64,000 nucleotides of DNA from an uncultured Eubacteriales bacterium (lineage in GTDB: Bacteria > Bacillota > Clostridia > Christensenellales > Aristaeellaceae). Positions 25,411-34,094 of the stretch are shown here, one piece after another. Numbering within the stretch: the stretch's first letter is position 1; each line of letters starts with the position of its first letter. A program made the position numbers and the translations under genes. The stretch lies in contig CADBKQ010000004.1 in NCBI GenBank assembly GCA_902795275.1, positions 186,001 through 250,000 of the forward strand, given 5' to 3'. The notes under the pieces were generated by a model. The model did no database searches. It was not told where the DNA came from and worked only from the letters and a program-made list of their open reading frames with translations.

Positions 25411-26634
25411 ATGTCCTGGGTACAGGTGGAATGCGACCGGGAGATTCATTTGAACGGCAGTCAGGGCTATCTGCTCCTGCGGGACGCCCGGGGCGATTTC
25501 AGCGCCTGGGCGGGCCAGGCCGCGTGCGTGTATCTCGATCCGCCGTTCATGACGGGGGACGACTTTTTTATGCGCATGCGGGTGGGAGAGAAAGGCTGGG
25601 CAACGGGCAAGAACACCCTGACCCTGCCCGCCTACCAGGACAGATTTTCCGGGAAAGCGGAATTCCTGGGCCTGCTGCGGGCCGCGCTGGAAAACGCCAA
25701 AAAGCTGCTGAACGACACGGGCTCCCTGTTCCTGCATCTGGACAGCCGCATGGCGGCCCACGCAAGGCTTTTATGCGACGATATTTTCGGGGAAAGCAAT
25801 TTCGTCAATGAAATCATCTGGGCCTACCAGTCTGGAGGGCGCACGATGAAGCGCTTCTCCCGCAAGCATGACGTGATCCTGTTCTACCGCAAATCCCGAA
25901 ACCAGTATTTCGACATCACCGCGGTGCCGATTTCCCGGGGCGAAAACCGCTCCAACCACATGCGCCGCAGCATCGACGAGCAGGGGCGGCCCTACCGCAG
26001 CATCAGGTCCGGCGGGAAAACCTATATATATTATGACGACGATCCCGTATACCCCGGCGACGTGTGGACGGACGTGAGCCACTTGCAGCAGAAGGATCCC
26101 CAGCGCACCGGTTACGACACCCAAAAGCCCCTGGCGCTGCTCAAGCGCATTATCCTGTCCACCACCCGGAAGGGCGACCTGGTGGCCGATCTGTTCGGCG
26201 GCTCCGGCACCACGGCGGTGGCCGCGGCGGAGGAAGGGCGGCGGTTCCTGTCCTCGGATAATGGCATGCTGTCGCTATCCGTGACCAGGAAACGCCTGCT
26301 GAACACCGCCATGACGGTGGAAGCGCCCTGCGGCGTGCCGGGCGCCGCGATGGAAGCGGAATTTGTTCCCGGCATCGCCTTCCATGACGCGCAATTGCTG
26401 GATTATCAAACACCGGAAGGTTCACCCGTGACCGGGCTGGACGTGGTGGATCAGTGGTCGGTGGGCTTTTACCGGGACCGCACGTTCTATGTGCAGGCCA
26501 ACGCGGCCCGGACAAAGCACGCCCCGGCATTGCAGACGATGCTTCAATTGCCCCAGCTGCGGGGCGTGCCCGCCGTGCTGGTTTCGGACGCGCTGGGCAA
26601 CCGCAGCGTATGGATACAGGAGGAAAACGTATGA
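25411..26634 (+). CDS. DNA adenine-type methyltransferase (no restriction partner seen)
   Basis: This 407-residue protein has DPPF (43-46, catalytic motif IV) before the SAM-binding DLFGGSGTTAV (about 260-270), the motif order of beta-class N6-adenine or N4-cytosine methyltransferases. A target-recognition region lies between (NEIIWAYQSGGRTMKRFSRKHD), typical of Type III Mod-like enzymes. No res or other nuclease gene lies beside it. Its stop overlaps the start of a barnase-like gene (ATGA), so the two are translationally coupled. Recognition sequence unknown. Confidence 0.85.
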   Translation: MSWVQVECDREIHLNGSQGYLLLRDARGDFSAWAGQAACVYLDPPFMTGDDFFMRMRVGEKGWATGKNTLTLPAYQDRFSGKAEFLGLLRAALENAKKLLNDTGSLFLHLDSRMAAHARLLCDDIFGESNFVNEIIWAYQSGGRTMKRFSRKHDVILFYRKSRNQYFDITAVPISRGENRSNHMRRSIDEQGRPYRSIRSGGKTYIYYDDDPVYPGDVWTDVSHLQQKDPQRTGYDTQKPLALLKRIILSTTRKGDLVADLFGGSGTTAVAAAEEGRRFLSSDNGMLSLSVTRKRLLNTAMTVEAPCGVPGAAMEAEFVPGIAFHDAQLLDYQTPEGSPVTGLDVVDQWSVGFYRDRTFYVQANAARTKHAPALQTMLQLPQLRGVPAVLVSDALGNRSVWIQEENV

Positions 26635-27413
26635 CGCAGGAAAACGGCGCAAAAAAGACCCGGCTCATCGCCCGCATCGCGGCGATCCTGATTGCGCTGG
26701 CCGTGATCGGCGGCAGCATCTTCTTTCTCTTCGCCCCGGGCAGGGACGCGGGGAGCGGCGCGCTGCCTCTTGCCAGCGCGAAGGCTGAGGAACTCAGAAC
26801 CCTGAAAAAAGGCGATCATGGCAAAGAAATAAAAACCGCCCAGGAAGCCCTGAAAAAGCTGGGCTATTACAGCGGCAAGATCGACGGCAATTTCAGCAAA
26901 GCCCTGGAAGCGGCGGTGCTGGCCTTCCAGAAAGACTTCGGCCTGAAAGAAACCGGCGTGCTGGATGAGGAGACCTACACGCTGCTGGCGGAAGAAGTGG
27001 GCGCGGAACTGCCCGCTGACCCCGCCGCCGCCACCGCGCCCCCGGCGGAACCAGCCGAGGAAGAACCCTTCGTGGTCAAGGGCGAAGCATATTCCGATAA
27101 GGAGCACGTCGCCGCGTATCTGCGGGAATTCGGCGAACTGCCGCCCAACTACATCACCAAGAAAGACGCCCAGGCCCTGGGCTGGGTGAGCAGCCTGGGC
27201 AACCTGTGGGACGTGGCCCCCGGCAAGAGCATCGGCGGCGACCGCTTCGGCAACTACGAAGGCCAGCTGCCTGACGTGAAAGGCCGGAAGTATTTTGAAT
27301 GCGACATTGATTTTGACGGTGGCCGCCGCAACGCCAAGCGCATCATTTTCAGCAACGACGGACTCATCTTTTACACCGAAGACCATTACAGCACCTTTGA
27401 GGAGATGAAATAA
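26631..27413 (+). CDS. membrane-anchored, peptidoglycan-binding barnase-family ribonuclease
   Basis: The 260-residue protein has an uncleaved signal or anchor helix (about 11-34), a PGB_1 peptidoglycan-binding domain (about 58-120, LKKGDHGKEIKTAQEALKKL), an Ala/Pro/Glu linker and a C-terminal barnase-type domain (150-260). This last part matches Bacillus barnase: NYITKKDAQALGW, NLWDVAPGKSIGGD and EDHYSTF. Catalytic residues are conserved as Glu223, Arg233, Arg237 and His252. It should therefore cut RNA when folded. The barstar gene follows directly. The wall-binding domain suggests display or export at the cell surface, for example against competitors. Confidence 0.9.
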   Translation: MTQENGAKKTRLIARIAAILIALAVIGGSIFFLFAPGRDAGSGALPLASAKAEELRTLKKGDHGKEIKTAQEALKKLGYYSGKIDGNFSKALEAAVLAFQKDFGLKETGVLDEETYTLLAEEVGAELPADPAAATAPPAEPAEEEPFVVKGEAYSDKEHVAAYLREFGELPPNYITKKDAQALGWVSSLGNLWDVAPGKSIGGDRFGNYEGQLPDVKGRKYFECDIDFDGGRRNAKRIIFSNDGLIFYTEDHYSTFEEMK

Positions 27414-27680
27414 ATGAACCGTGTACAGCTTTCCGCCGCCGCCTGGGACACGCCTGAAAAAGCCCACGAAGCGCTGGCCGGGGCGCTGGCTTTCCCTGAT
27501 TATTACGGCCATAACCTGGACGCGCTCCACGACTGCCTGACCGACCTGACCGACACCCAGCTGGTCATCACCGACTGCGCCGTTCCCAGCGCGAAGATGG
27601 AAAAATGGCCCGGCTTCCTTTCCGTGTTCTTTGACGCGGCGGAGGAAAATCCCGGCCTGGATATCCGGCTGATTCCCTGA
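27414..27680 (+). CDS. barstar-family ribonuclease inhibitor
   Basis: This 88-residue protein starts at the base after the toxin stop. It matches barstar around FPDYYGHNLDALHDCLTDL, where the two Asp that block the barnase active site are kept, although barstar Trp38 is His here. It is the intracellular immunity partner of the preceding ribonuclease and is expressed with it. A terminator follows. Confidence 0.92.
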   Translation: MNRVQLSAAAWDTPEKAHEALAGALAFPDYYGHNLDALHDCLTDLTDTQLVITDCAVPSAKMEKWPGFLSVFFDAAEENPGLDIRLIP

Positions 27681-27686
27681 TTTTCT

Positions 27687-27709
27687 GAACCGCCCCGGCG
27701 GTTCTTTTG
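27687..27709 (+). terminator. terminator of the methyltransferase-barnase-barstar operon
   Basis: GAACCGCC-CC-GGCGGTTC followed by TTTTG. Confidence 0.75.
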
Positions 27710-27735
27710 TTATCCCTATACAGGAGGAACACGGA

Positions 27736-28359
27736 ATGAAATATCCCTGGATCGACGAATACCTGCTTTCCAAGCGCGCTGTGACCAAGGATTTGCAGCC
27801 GGAATGGAACTGGATCCGGTACCACATCGGCGGGAAAATGTTCGCCGCCATCCTGCTGGATGATAACAACCGGCCTTTTTACATCAACCTGAAACTGGAG
27901 CCGCTGGAAGGCGAGCTGATGCGGCAGAACTGGCCCGACATCCTTCCCGGCTATTACAGCAACAAGCAGCACTGGAACTCCGTCAAAGCCGACGGGGCCG
28001 TGCCGGATGACCTGCTGAAAACGCTCCTCGACCGATCCTACCGCCTGGTGCTGGCGGGGTTCAGTAGGCAGAAGCAAAGGGAGATCCTGGGCCTGTCCTG
28101 CTGCGGCACGGACTGCGCGGCCTGCTCTTTTTATGGGAAACAATGCCCCGGCTGCAATGCATGCGGCGGGAAAGTGTTCCACGCGCCGAAGGGCCAGCCC
28201 TGTCCCATCTATACCTGCTGCGCGAATCGGCGCCGCTTCGCTACCTGCGCTTCCTGTCCGGACATTCCCTGTCAGGTGTGGCGCGATACCCGCGACCCCT
28301 CCCTTTCCGACGAAGCCTTTGAACAGTCCATCGCTGACCGTGTGGCACGGCTCAGGTGA
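27736..28359 (+). CDS. MmcQ/YjbR-domain protein fused to a Cys-rich DUF3795-like domain
   Basis: The N-terminal ~115 residues fit the MmcQ/YjbR fold (WIDEYLLSKRAVTKD, GGKMFAAI, PGYYSNKQHWNSV, LLDRSYRLVL). The C-terminal ~85 residues hold about 14 Cys in CxxC-like pairs (CCGTDCAACSF, CPGCNACGG, CPIYTCC, CASCPDIPC), a probable metal-binding domain. Both parts are known as separate families of unknown function. ATG follows ACAGGAGGAACACGGA. Confidence 0.78.
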   Translation: MKYPWIDEYLLSKRAVTKDLQPEWNWIRYHIGGKMFAAILLDDNNRPFYINLKLEPLEGELMRQNWPDILPGYYSNKQHWNSVKADGAVPDDLLKTLLDRSYRLVLAGFSRQKQREILGLSCCGTDCAACSFYGKQCPGCNACGGKVFHAPKGQPCPIYTCCANRRRFATCASCPDIPCQVWRDTRDPSLSDEAFEQSIADRVARLR

Positions 28360-28407
28360 TTCCCGCCCACTGCTGACAGCTTTCTTGTTAAGGGTATAAA
28401 TCAAACA

Positions 28408-28457
28408 AAGGGGGAACGCTGGGGCTATGCGCCCCAGACCCCTGCTCCGTTCCCCTT
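28408..28457. repeat. nested stem-loop, possible third GGGGGAAC element
   Basis: GGGGAACG (28411-28418) pairs with CGTTCCCC (28448-28455). Inside is CTGGGGC-TATGC-GCCCCAG, and ACCCCTGCT follows as in the other two GGGGGAA elements. There is no T run, so terminator activity is uncertain. Confidence 0.5.
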
Positions 28458-28516
28458 AACAACAAGAATGTTAACTGTATGATCTTGTGTTTTTTTTATG
28501 TTTTCCGTTTTTTCCC

Positions 28517-28545
28517 TTGCCTGAAAGAGGTTTTCTTTGTATAAT
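28517..28545 (+). promoter_or_regulatory. promoter of the diguanylate cyclase
   Basis: TTGCCT (28517-28522), a 17-bp spacer and TATAAT (28540-28545). The start codon is about 150 bases downstream, so the transcript has a long GC-rich leader (28552-28699) that may fold; I could not assign it to a riboswitch class. Confidence 0.78.
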
Positions 28546-28699
28546 AAAAGCTGGTACAATTGAGAAAACGCCAGGGCGATTCCCGTATGCAGCCGGGCTT
28601 GCCTGAGTATATAAACAAAAATGGTTGGAGCGCAGGAAATCAGGCGCGGGGCCACCGAGGTTCAAAGCGAAAGAAACGGTTTCCAAGGAGGGACGAATC

Positions 28700-30082
28700 A
28701 TGCGGCCGCTGAAAAAAACGATACTGACAGGAACAATCCTGTTTATCCTGGTGCTGTGCATTGTTCTCAGTTCCGTGCAATACAACAGCTCCAAGGCCAT
28801 GCTGTATGACCAGTATCAATCCTATATGAGCGGTATCCTGCATTTCGTCGCCAAGGATATCGATGTTGACGATTTGGAAAAGTGCATCAGCACAGGCGTG
28901 GAATCAGCCAAGTATTACGAGCTACAGACAGAGCTGGACAAAACCAAGGAACGGCTGAACATCCATTTTCTCTACATCGTTGTGCCGCTCAACACGGAAC
29001 CCACGGACAATCTCAAGAATGTCATTGCCGGCGCGACACAGGATGAATACGAGCATGAAGCGGACCAGCTGGTTCATTTGAACACGCTGACCGGCGATTC
29101 CTATTCTGCCGAAACCGCAAAGCTGTATCTGGATGCCTACACGTCGGGGGAATTATCCTTCTTTGAAGCGAAAAGCGAGTGGGGCAACGATTACACCGGC
29201 GTGCTGCCGCTGCTCAACACAAACGGAAAGCCGGTCGCCGCCCTGTGCGTCGATGTGGACGTGGCAGAAATTCAGGGCAGGCTGCGCAACAATATCGTGG
29301 AAGGCGTCACCCTGATCATCCTGCTGGGCCTGCTGTTTATCGGCGTTTTTTACATCTGGACGGAACGAAAGGTTTCAGAGCCGATTGAACTGCTCGTAAA
29401 CAGCGTCGCGGACTTCGCCTCCAAATGCCGGGCGCAGAAAGACCCGGAAGCCCTGAGCATGGACGTGCCGATCATCCGCACAAACAACGAGGTGCAGCGG
29501 CTGGCGGAGGCCGTTTCCAAGATGAGCGAAGCCATCCGGGAATACGTTCAGAACATCGCAACCACGGAAAACGAACTGGCGCGAGTAACGGCCCTGGCCA
29601 ACAAGGACAATCTGACCGGCATCCGCAACATCAATGCTTTCCATTCTTATACGAGCGAGCTTGCAACCGCTATGCGGAACGAGGAAGAATTATCCTTCGC
29701 GCTGCTGATCTTTGATATGAATCATCTGGAAAAGGTGAACGATTCCTGCGGCCATGAAAAGGGTGATGAATACATTCAGAAAACCTGCCGCGTCATCTGC
29801 GAGATTTTCAGCCATTCGCCGGTATTCCGCATCAGCGGCGACGAGTTTGCCGTGATCCTGACGGATCAGGATTACCACGACCGGAACGCTTTGATCAGCT
29901 GGGCGCGAAGCTCCTTCCAGAACCTGGAGCAGGATGAATCCCTGCCCTTATGGGAACGCTGCTCCGCGGCCATCGGCGTGGCCGAGTATCATCCGGGAAC
30001 GGATTACTCCTTCGACAAAATCATCGCCAGGGCGATGGAAAGCATGTATTGCGAAAAAGATCGGATGCTGCATTCCAAATAA
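28700..30082 (+). CDS. membrane GGDEF protein (probable diguanylate cyclase)
   Basis: 460 residues: TM helix (8-28), an external sensor domain (about 30-205), a second TM helix (about 207-227), a HAMP-like stretch with coiled-coil features, and a C-terminal GGDEF domain with FDMNHLEKVNDSCGHEKGDEYI and the active-site variant RISGDEF. SGDEF variants can be active, so c-di-GMP synthesis is likely but not certain. ATG 28700 follows CAAGGAGGGACGAATC. It is followed after 43 bp by the SRAP gene on the same strand. Confidence 0.88.
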   Translation: MRPLKKTILTGTILFILVLCIVLSSVQYNSSKAMLYDQYQSYMSGILHFVAKDIDVDDLEKCISTGVESAKYYELQTELDKTKERLNIHFLYIVVPLNTEPTDNLKNVIAGATQDEYEHEADQLVHLNTLTGDSYSAETAKLYLDAYTSGELSFFEAKSEWGNDYTGVLPLLNTNGKPVAALCVDVDVAEIQGRLRNNIVEGVTLIILLGLLFIGVFYIWTERKVSEPIELLVNSVADFASKCRAQKDPEALSMDVPIIRTNNEVQRLAEAVSKMSEAIREYVQNIATTENELARVTALANKDNLTGIRNINAFHSYTSELATAMRNEEELSFALLIFDMNHLEKVNDSCGHEKGDEYIQKTCRVICEIFSHSPVFRISGDEFAVILTDQDYHDRNALISWARSSFQNLEQDESLPLWERCSAAIGVAEYHPGTDYSFDKIIARAMESMYCEKDRMLHSK

Positions 30083-30125
30083 ACGGGGTTGGAAACAGCG
30101 AACAATCAGCAGCGGAGGGATGCGC

Positions 30126-30731
30126 GTGTGCGGCCGTTTTCTGTTGGACGAATCGCCTGAGCTTCGGCCGATCATCGAGGAAATGAACAGGTCGCCCCTG
30201 CTGCCGCTGTTTGGGAATGCCGGAATCGTGATGAACGGCGAGATCCGGCCCTCCATGGTCGTGCCGACGGTCGCTTTCAGCAGGGCCGGCAAAAGAACCG
30301 TGTTCCCCATGAAATGGGGCTTTCAAGGAAAAAGCGGGCTGATGATCAACGCGCGCACGGAAACGGCGGCGGAAAAGCCCCTGTTCCGCGAAGCATGGCG
30401 CGCCCACCGCTGCGCGGTACCCGCCGGCTGTTATTACGAATGGGAGCATCTTCCCGGCGCAAACGGGAAAAAGACCCTGGGCCCAAAGTACGCTATCCAT
30501 CCCGCGGGCGCAGCAATCACCTGGCTTTGCGGCCTGTACCGGATCGAAAACGGCGCTCCCGCCTTCGTGATCCTGACCCGGGAACCGGCGGAGGACATCC
30601 GCTTCATCCATGACCGTATGCCCTTCATCCTGCCGGACGCGGACGTGGACGAATGGATTCGCCCCGACACCGACCCGGACAGCCTGGTTCCGCATGCCCT
30701 TCGGGATATGGCGTTTGAGAAAGCGGTTTGA
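30126..30731 (+). CDS. SRAP/HMCES-type abasic-site protein
   Basis: SRAP proteins crosslink to abasic sites in single-stranded DNA through Cys2, which must follow the removed Met. The GTG at 30126 gives (V/M)CGRFLLDE and stands 6 bases after GGAGGG. The ATG at 30120 would bury the Cys at residue 4 and touches the ribosome site, so GTG is chosen. Other active-site motifs are present: INARTET (Asn), GCYYEW (Glu) and HDRMP (His). The 201-residue length is normal. Confidence 0.92.
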   Translation: MCGRFLLDESPELRPIIEEMNRSPLLPLFGNAGIVMNGEIRPSMVVPTVAFSRAGKRTVFPMKWGFQGKSGLMINARTETAAEKPLFREAWRAHRCAVPAGCYYEWEHLPGANGKKTLGPKYAIHPAGAAITWLCGLYRIENGAPAFVILTREPAEDIRFIHDRMPFILPDADVDEWIRPDTDPDSLVPHALRDMAFEKAV

Positions 30732-30753
30732 GGAAGAAAGGTTTCCTGTACCG

Positions 30754-30796
30754 CATACAACAAAAACCACCGTTCGCCGGTGGTTTTTGTTGTATG
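30754..30796. terminator. bidirectional terminator between SRAP and uxaA
   Basis: Two perfect 19-bp arms (30754-30772 and 30778-30796) with a 5-base loop and A5/T5 runs. It serves both convergent genes. Confidence 0.93.
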
Positions 30797-30808
30797 CCTG
30801 CCTTTTGT

Positions 30809-32233
30809 TTACAGCGTCACGCCGCTCTTGAAGATAGCGATTTCCCGATAGCCGTGCTTCTCGGCCTGGGTCTCCTGGCCGTTGGCGGTGGCGAGGACGA
30901 GCTGGAAAAGCTGCCTCGCGGCTTCCTCCATGGTGACGCCCTGCAACAGCTGGCCCGCGTTGAAGTCGATCCAGCTGTGCTTCTTCGCGGCCAGGTTCGC
31001 GTTGGTCGCCACTTTCAGGGTAGGGGCGGGACCGCCCAAGGGCGTGCCGCGGCCGGTGGTGAACAGGATCAGCTGCGCGCCGGAAGCGGTCAGGGAGGTG
31101 ACGGCGCAAATGTCGTTGCCGGGGCCCCAGACCAGGTTCAGGCCCTTGCGGGCGACGGGCTGGGTGTATTGCAGCACGTCCTGCACCTCGCCCAGGCCGC
31201 CCTTCTGGGTGCAGCCCAGGGACTTTTCCTCCAGCGTGGTGATGCCGCCCGCCTTGTTACCGGGAGAGGGATTCTCGTACACCGGCATGTGGTTGTCCTG
31301 GTAATACTTCTTGAAGCCGTTCACCAGGTCGCAGGTCTTCTGGAACACTTCTTCGTCCCTGCACCGGGCCATGAGCAGTTCTTCCGCGCCGAACATTTCC
31401 GGCACTTCCGTGAGCAGCGCCGTGCCGCCCGCCGCGCAGATGCCGTCGCTGACCGCGCCTAAAAGCGGATTCGCCGTGATGCCGGAGAAACCGTCGGAGC
31501 CGCCGCACTTGAGGCCCACCACCAGCTTGGAAATGGGCTGCTCGGTGCGAACGTCGTTCTTCAATTCGTCCTGCAATTGCCGAATCAGCTTCAGCGCTTC
31601 CGCTTCCTCGTCCTCCCACTCCTGGCAGACCAGGAACTTGACCCGCTTTTCGTCCACGGGGCCGAGATGCTCCTTGAAAGCGTCCAAGGTGTTGTTTTCG
31701 CAGCCCAGGGACAGCACCAGCACGCCGCCCGCGTTGGGATGGCGCACCAGGGCGGCCAGCAGGTCACGGGTGCGGCAGTGGTCTTCGCCCAGCTGAGAGC
31801 AGCCGTAGGGATGGGTGAAGGTGTACACCGGCACGGGGCCGAGCCTGCTGCCCGCTTCCGCGATGCGCTGGGCGGTGTGGTTCACGCAGCCCACCAAAGG
31901 CAGAATCCAGATTTCGTTGCGGATGCCCACCCTGCCGTCCGCCCGTTCATAGCCCAGGAAGGAGCCGGTGAAGGGCGCGGCGCGGTGGATGGGCTGGGGG
32001 GCGTAGGTGTAATTCTTTTCGCCGCTCAAAGCGGTTTTCAGGTTATGGGAATGAATCCACTCCCCCGCCTTGATGTCGCTCTGGGCTGTGCCGATGGGAC
32101 AGCCGTACTTGATGACCTTTTCGCCCTTCGCGATGTCCCGCAGGGCGATCTTGTGCCCGGCAGGAATCCCCTCCCGGGGGGTAATCAGCACGCCCACGTT
32201 GTCCAGTTCATGGAGTTTGATGTAATCGCTCAT
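30809..32233 (-). CDS. uxaA: altronate dehydratase
   Basis: This 474-residue enzyme dehydrates D-altronate to 2-keto-3-deoxygluconate, the third step of galacturonate catabolism. An N-terminal SAF domain (about 1-85) precedes the long UxaA catalytic part with GYERADGRVGIRN, VGCVNHTAQ, PYGCSQLG, GLKCGGSDGFSG and GRGTPLGGPAPTLKV; conserved Cys and His would bind iron or another metal. It is last of uxaC-uxaB-uxaA on the minus strand, separated from uxaB by a palindromic element. I see no convincing promoter of its own. Confidence 0.93.
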   Translation of the reverse strand: MSDYIKLHELDNVGVLITPREGIPAGHKIALRDIAKGEKVIKYGCPIGTAQSDIKAGEWIHSHNLKTALSGEKNYTYAPQPIHRAAPFTGSFLGYERADGRVGIRNEIWILPLVGCVNHTAQRIAEAGSRLGPVPVYTFTHPYGCSQLGEDHCRTRDLLAALVRHPNAGGVLVLSLGCENNTLDAFKEHLGPVDEKRVKFLVCQEWEDEEAEALKLIRQLQDELKNDVRTEQPISKLVVGLKCGGSDGFSGITANPLLGAVSDGICAAGGTALLTEVPEMFGAEELLMARCRDEEVFQKTCDLVNGFKKYYQDNHMPVYENPSPGNKAGGITTLEEKSLGCTQKGGLGEVQDVLQYTQPVARKGLNLVWGPGNDICAVTSLTASGAQLILFTTGRGTPLGGPAPTLKVATNANLAAKKHSWIDFNAGQLLQGVTMEEAARQLFQLVLATANGQETQAEKHGYREIAIFKSGVTL

Positions 32234-32280
32234 GTCATTTCTCCGTTAATGTGTTAATTTACTACACAATGACTTGCTGT

Positions 32281-32441
32281 CAGATCCCTCCACTCCACTC
32301 CGCTCTCGCTCCGTTCCGGTCGGGATGACATAGTAAGTTGGCTTCTGTAAAGATAGAAGTGCGTTTACAACTTTTACCATAACACTCCCTCTGTCATCCC
32401 GACCGGAGTGGAGCGAGCGCGGAACGGAGTGGAGGGATCTG
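32281..32441. repeat. TGTCATCCYGA palindromic element, copy 2
   Basis: Two ~50-bp arms (32281-32330, 32392-32441), nearly perfect inverted copies ending in CAGATCCCTCCACTCC and CGGGATGACA, around a ~60-bp AT-rich centre. It lies between uxaB and uxaA. Confidence 0.85.
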
Positions 32442-32483
32442 AAATATCAGCAATTATGTCACCAATTCATAGGATCACTATCG

Positions 32484-33953
32484 TTAAAACCCATTTTCTC
32501 CCAAGGAAAGCATGACATCTCTGATACCATCATCACGAACCATGAACAACTGCGCTTCCACAACACCTTCCAAATCTCCAACGGCAGTGAGGTCTTCTCC
32601 CCAAAGCTTTGTATTGGAAAGCACGGCATGAACCAATTCTTCGGAGGGCATATCACGGTCTAATCCGGAGAAGAACTCCAATACATGCGCATCGTCCTTC
32701 ACAGGATAAGGCTTGCCGTTCCGCAGCCCTTCGTATTCACCCGCTTCGTTTTTCCTGATTCCCGTATAAAACAGAATCAGCGCGGTCAGACCAAAGGACA
32801 GCGGCCCCGGTGTCCTGCCGGTGTTTTTAATATTATCCTTTAACGTCGGCAGCACGCGGGCCGTCCACTTGCTGACAGAGTTCAGCGCGATGGACAGCAG
32901 TTCATGGCGGTTGAAGGGATTCTCAAAGCGCAGCAGTACCGCTTTGGCGAACGCTTCCACCTCTTCCTGGGGGAGCGGAACATTGGGCATGATATTCCTG
33001 TACAAAACAGCCTCCAGGAACGCCCGCACATCCTTGTCCGCCATGCACTCGCCCACGGTGTCCAGCCCCGCCAGGTACGCGCCTAGCACCATGGTGGTGT
33101 GGGCCCCGTTCAGCATCCGGACTTTCCGCAGCTTGTAAGGCTTCACGTTGTCGGTGAAGATGACGGGGTTCACTTGATCCAGGGGCAGTTCCTTCTTCAC
33201 CTGCTCGGGGCCTTCGATGACCCACAGGCCGAAGGGTTCGGCGGTGTCCAGCTGCTGATCTTCGTAGCCCAGTTCTTCAAACACGCCCGGCACTTCCTTC
33301 CGGGGGAAGCCGGTCACGATGCGGTCCACCAGGGTGGAGCAGAAAATGTTGTCGTTTTTCAGCCAGTTGATGAAATCTTCGCCCAGGTTCCACTGTTCCG
33401 CGGTTTTCAGCACGGCGTCCTTCAAATGATACCCGTTGTCGTCGATCAGCTCGCAGGGCATGATGATGAAGCCCGGCTTGCCCAGCAGGAAGCGCTCATG
33501 CAGGAAGCGGGTCAGCTTGCCGGGATAGGAGGGCTGGGGCCTGTCGTCGTAATTGTCGGTGCCGGTGTAGACGATGCCCGCCTCGGTGGTGTTGCTGACG
33601 ATGAAACGCAGGGTGTCCAGCTTGGCTAAATCCAGATAGCTCTGGAAATCGGCGTAGGGCTCCACGGTCTTGAGCACGGTGCCCACGACCTTGACCTTTT
33701 TCACGTCGCCGCTTTCCTCGCGCCCGCGCAGCATCACGGTATACAGGCAGTCCTGCTCCTCCAGCATTTTGCACATGCCGCGTTCCAGGGGCTGCACGAT
33801 GGCCACGCCGTAGTCGCCGCCGCACTGGGTGTTCAGGTTGTCCAGCATTTCATCCACGAAAGCGCGCAGGAAGCCGCCCTCGCCGAACTGCATCACCCGG
33901 ATGTTCTGGGGCCGCTTCACCTGGGGAACCAGGGCCTTATTCAGTCTTTCCAT
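32484..33953 (-). CDS. uxaB: tagaturonate reductase
   Basis: This 489-residue polyol-dehydrogenase-family enzyme reduces D-tagaturonate to D-altronate with NADH. Visible are the Rossmann start VMQFGEGGFLRAF, IVSNTTEAGI, the substrate and catalytic region KVRMLNGAHTTM and a helical C-terminal domain. The start is ATG 33953 after GGAGAGGATTACA; the frame is open five codons further to a TTG without a site. Second gene of the uxaCBA series. Confidence 0.93.
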   Translation of the reverse strand: MERLNKALVPQVKRPQNIRVMQFGEGGFLRAFVDEMLDNLNTQCGGDYGVAIVQPLERGMCKMLEEQDCLYTVMLRGREESGDVKKVKVVGTVLKTVEPYADFQSYLDLAKLDTLRFIVSNTTEAGIVYTGTDNYDDRPQPSYPGKLTRFLHERFLLGKPGFIIMPCELIDDNGYHLKDAVLKTAEQWNLGEDFINWLKNDNIFCSTLVDRIVTGFPRKEVPGVFEELGYEDQQLDTAEPFGLWVIEGPEQVKKELPLDQVNPVIFTDNVKPYKLRKVRMLNGAHTTMVLGAYLAGLDTVGECMADKDVRAFLEAVLYRNIMPNVPLPQEEVEAFAKAVLLRFENPFNRHELLSIALNSVSKWTARVLPTLKDNIKNTGRTPGPLSFGLTALILFYTGIRKNEAGEYEGLRNGKPYPVKDDAHVLEFFSGLDRDMPSEELVHAVLSNTKLWGEDLTAVGDLEGVVEAQLFMVRDDGIRDVMLSLGENGF

Positions 33954-34002
33954 TGTAATCCTCTCCAATCTGCATACTCGTTGTGTATTCGTTGGTTCTG
34001 AT

Positions 34003-34093
34003 ACAGTTCTAAGTTCTTAGTTCTAAGTTCTAAGCGATGCCGCTTTCAGACAAATTTCAGGCTTAGAACTTAGAACTTTTACCTTAGAACTAT
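34003..34093. repeat. heptamer inverted-repeat element, TTCTAAG type, copy 1
   Basis: The left arm TTCTAAG-TTCTTAG-TTCTAAG-TTCTAAG (34008-34035) and the right arm with CTTAGAA words (34071-34092) enclose a ~35-bp centre. It sits between uxaC and uxaB. Confidence 0.8.
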
Positions 34094-34094
34094 C

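Noticed and set aside
25411..26634. Complete restriction-modification system
   Set aside because: No endonuclease, helicase or specificity gene lies within reach on either side; only the methyltransferase is present.
28552..28699. c-di-GMP riboswitch before the diguanylate cyclase
   Set aside because: GCGGGGCCACCGAGG loosely resembles the 3' part of the GEMM-I aptamer, but the conserved GGACGCAAAGC segment is missing. The leader may still be structured.
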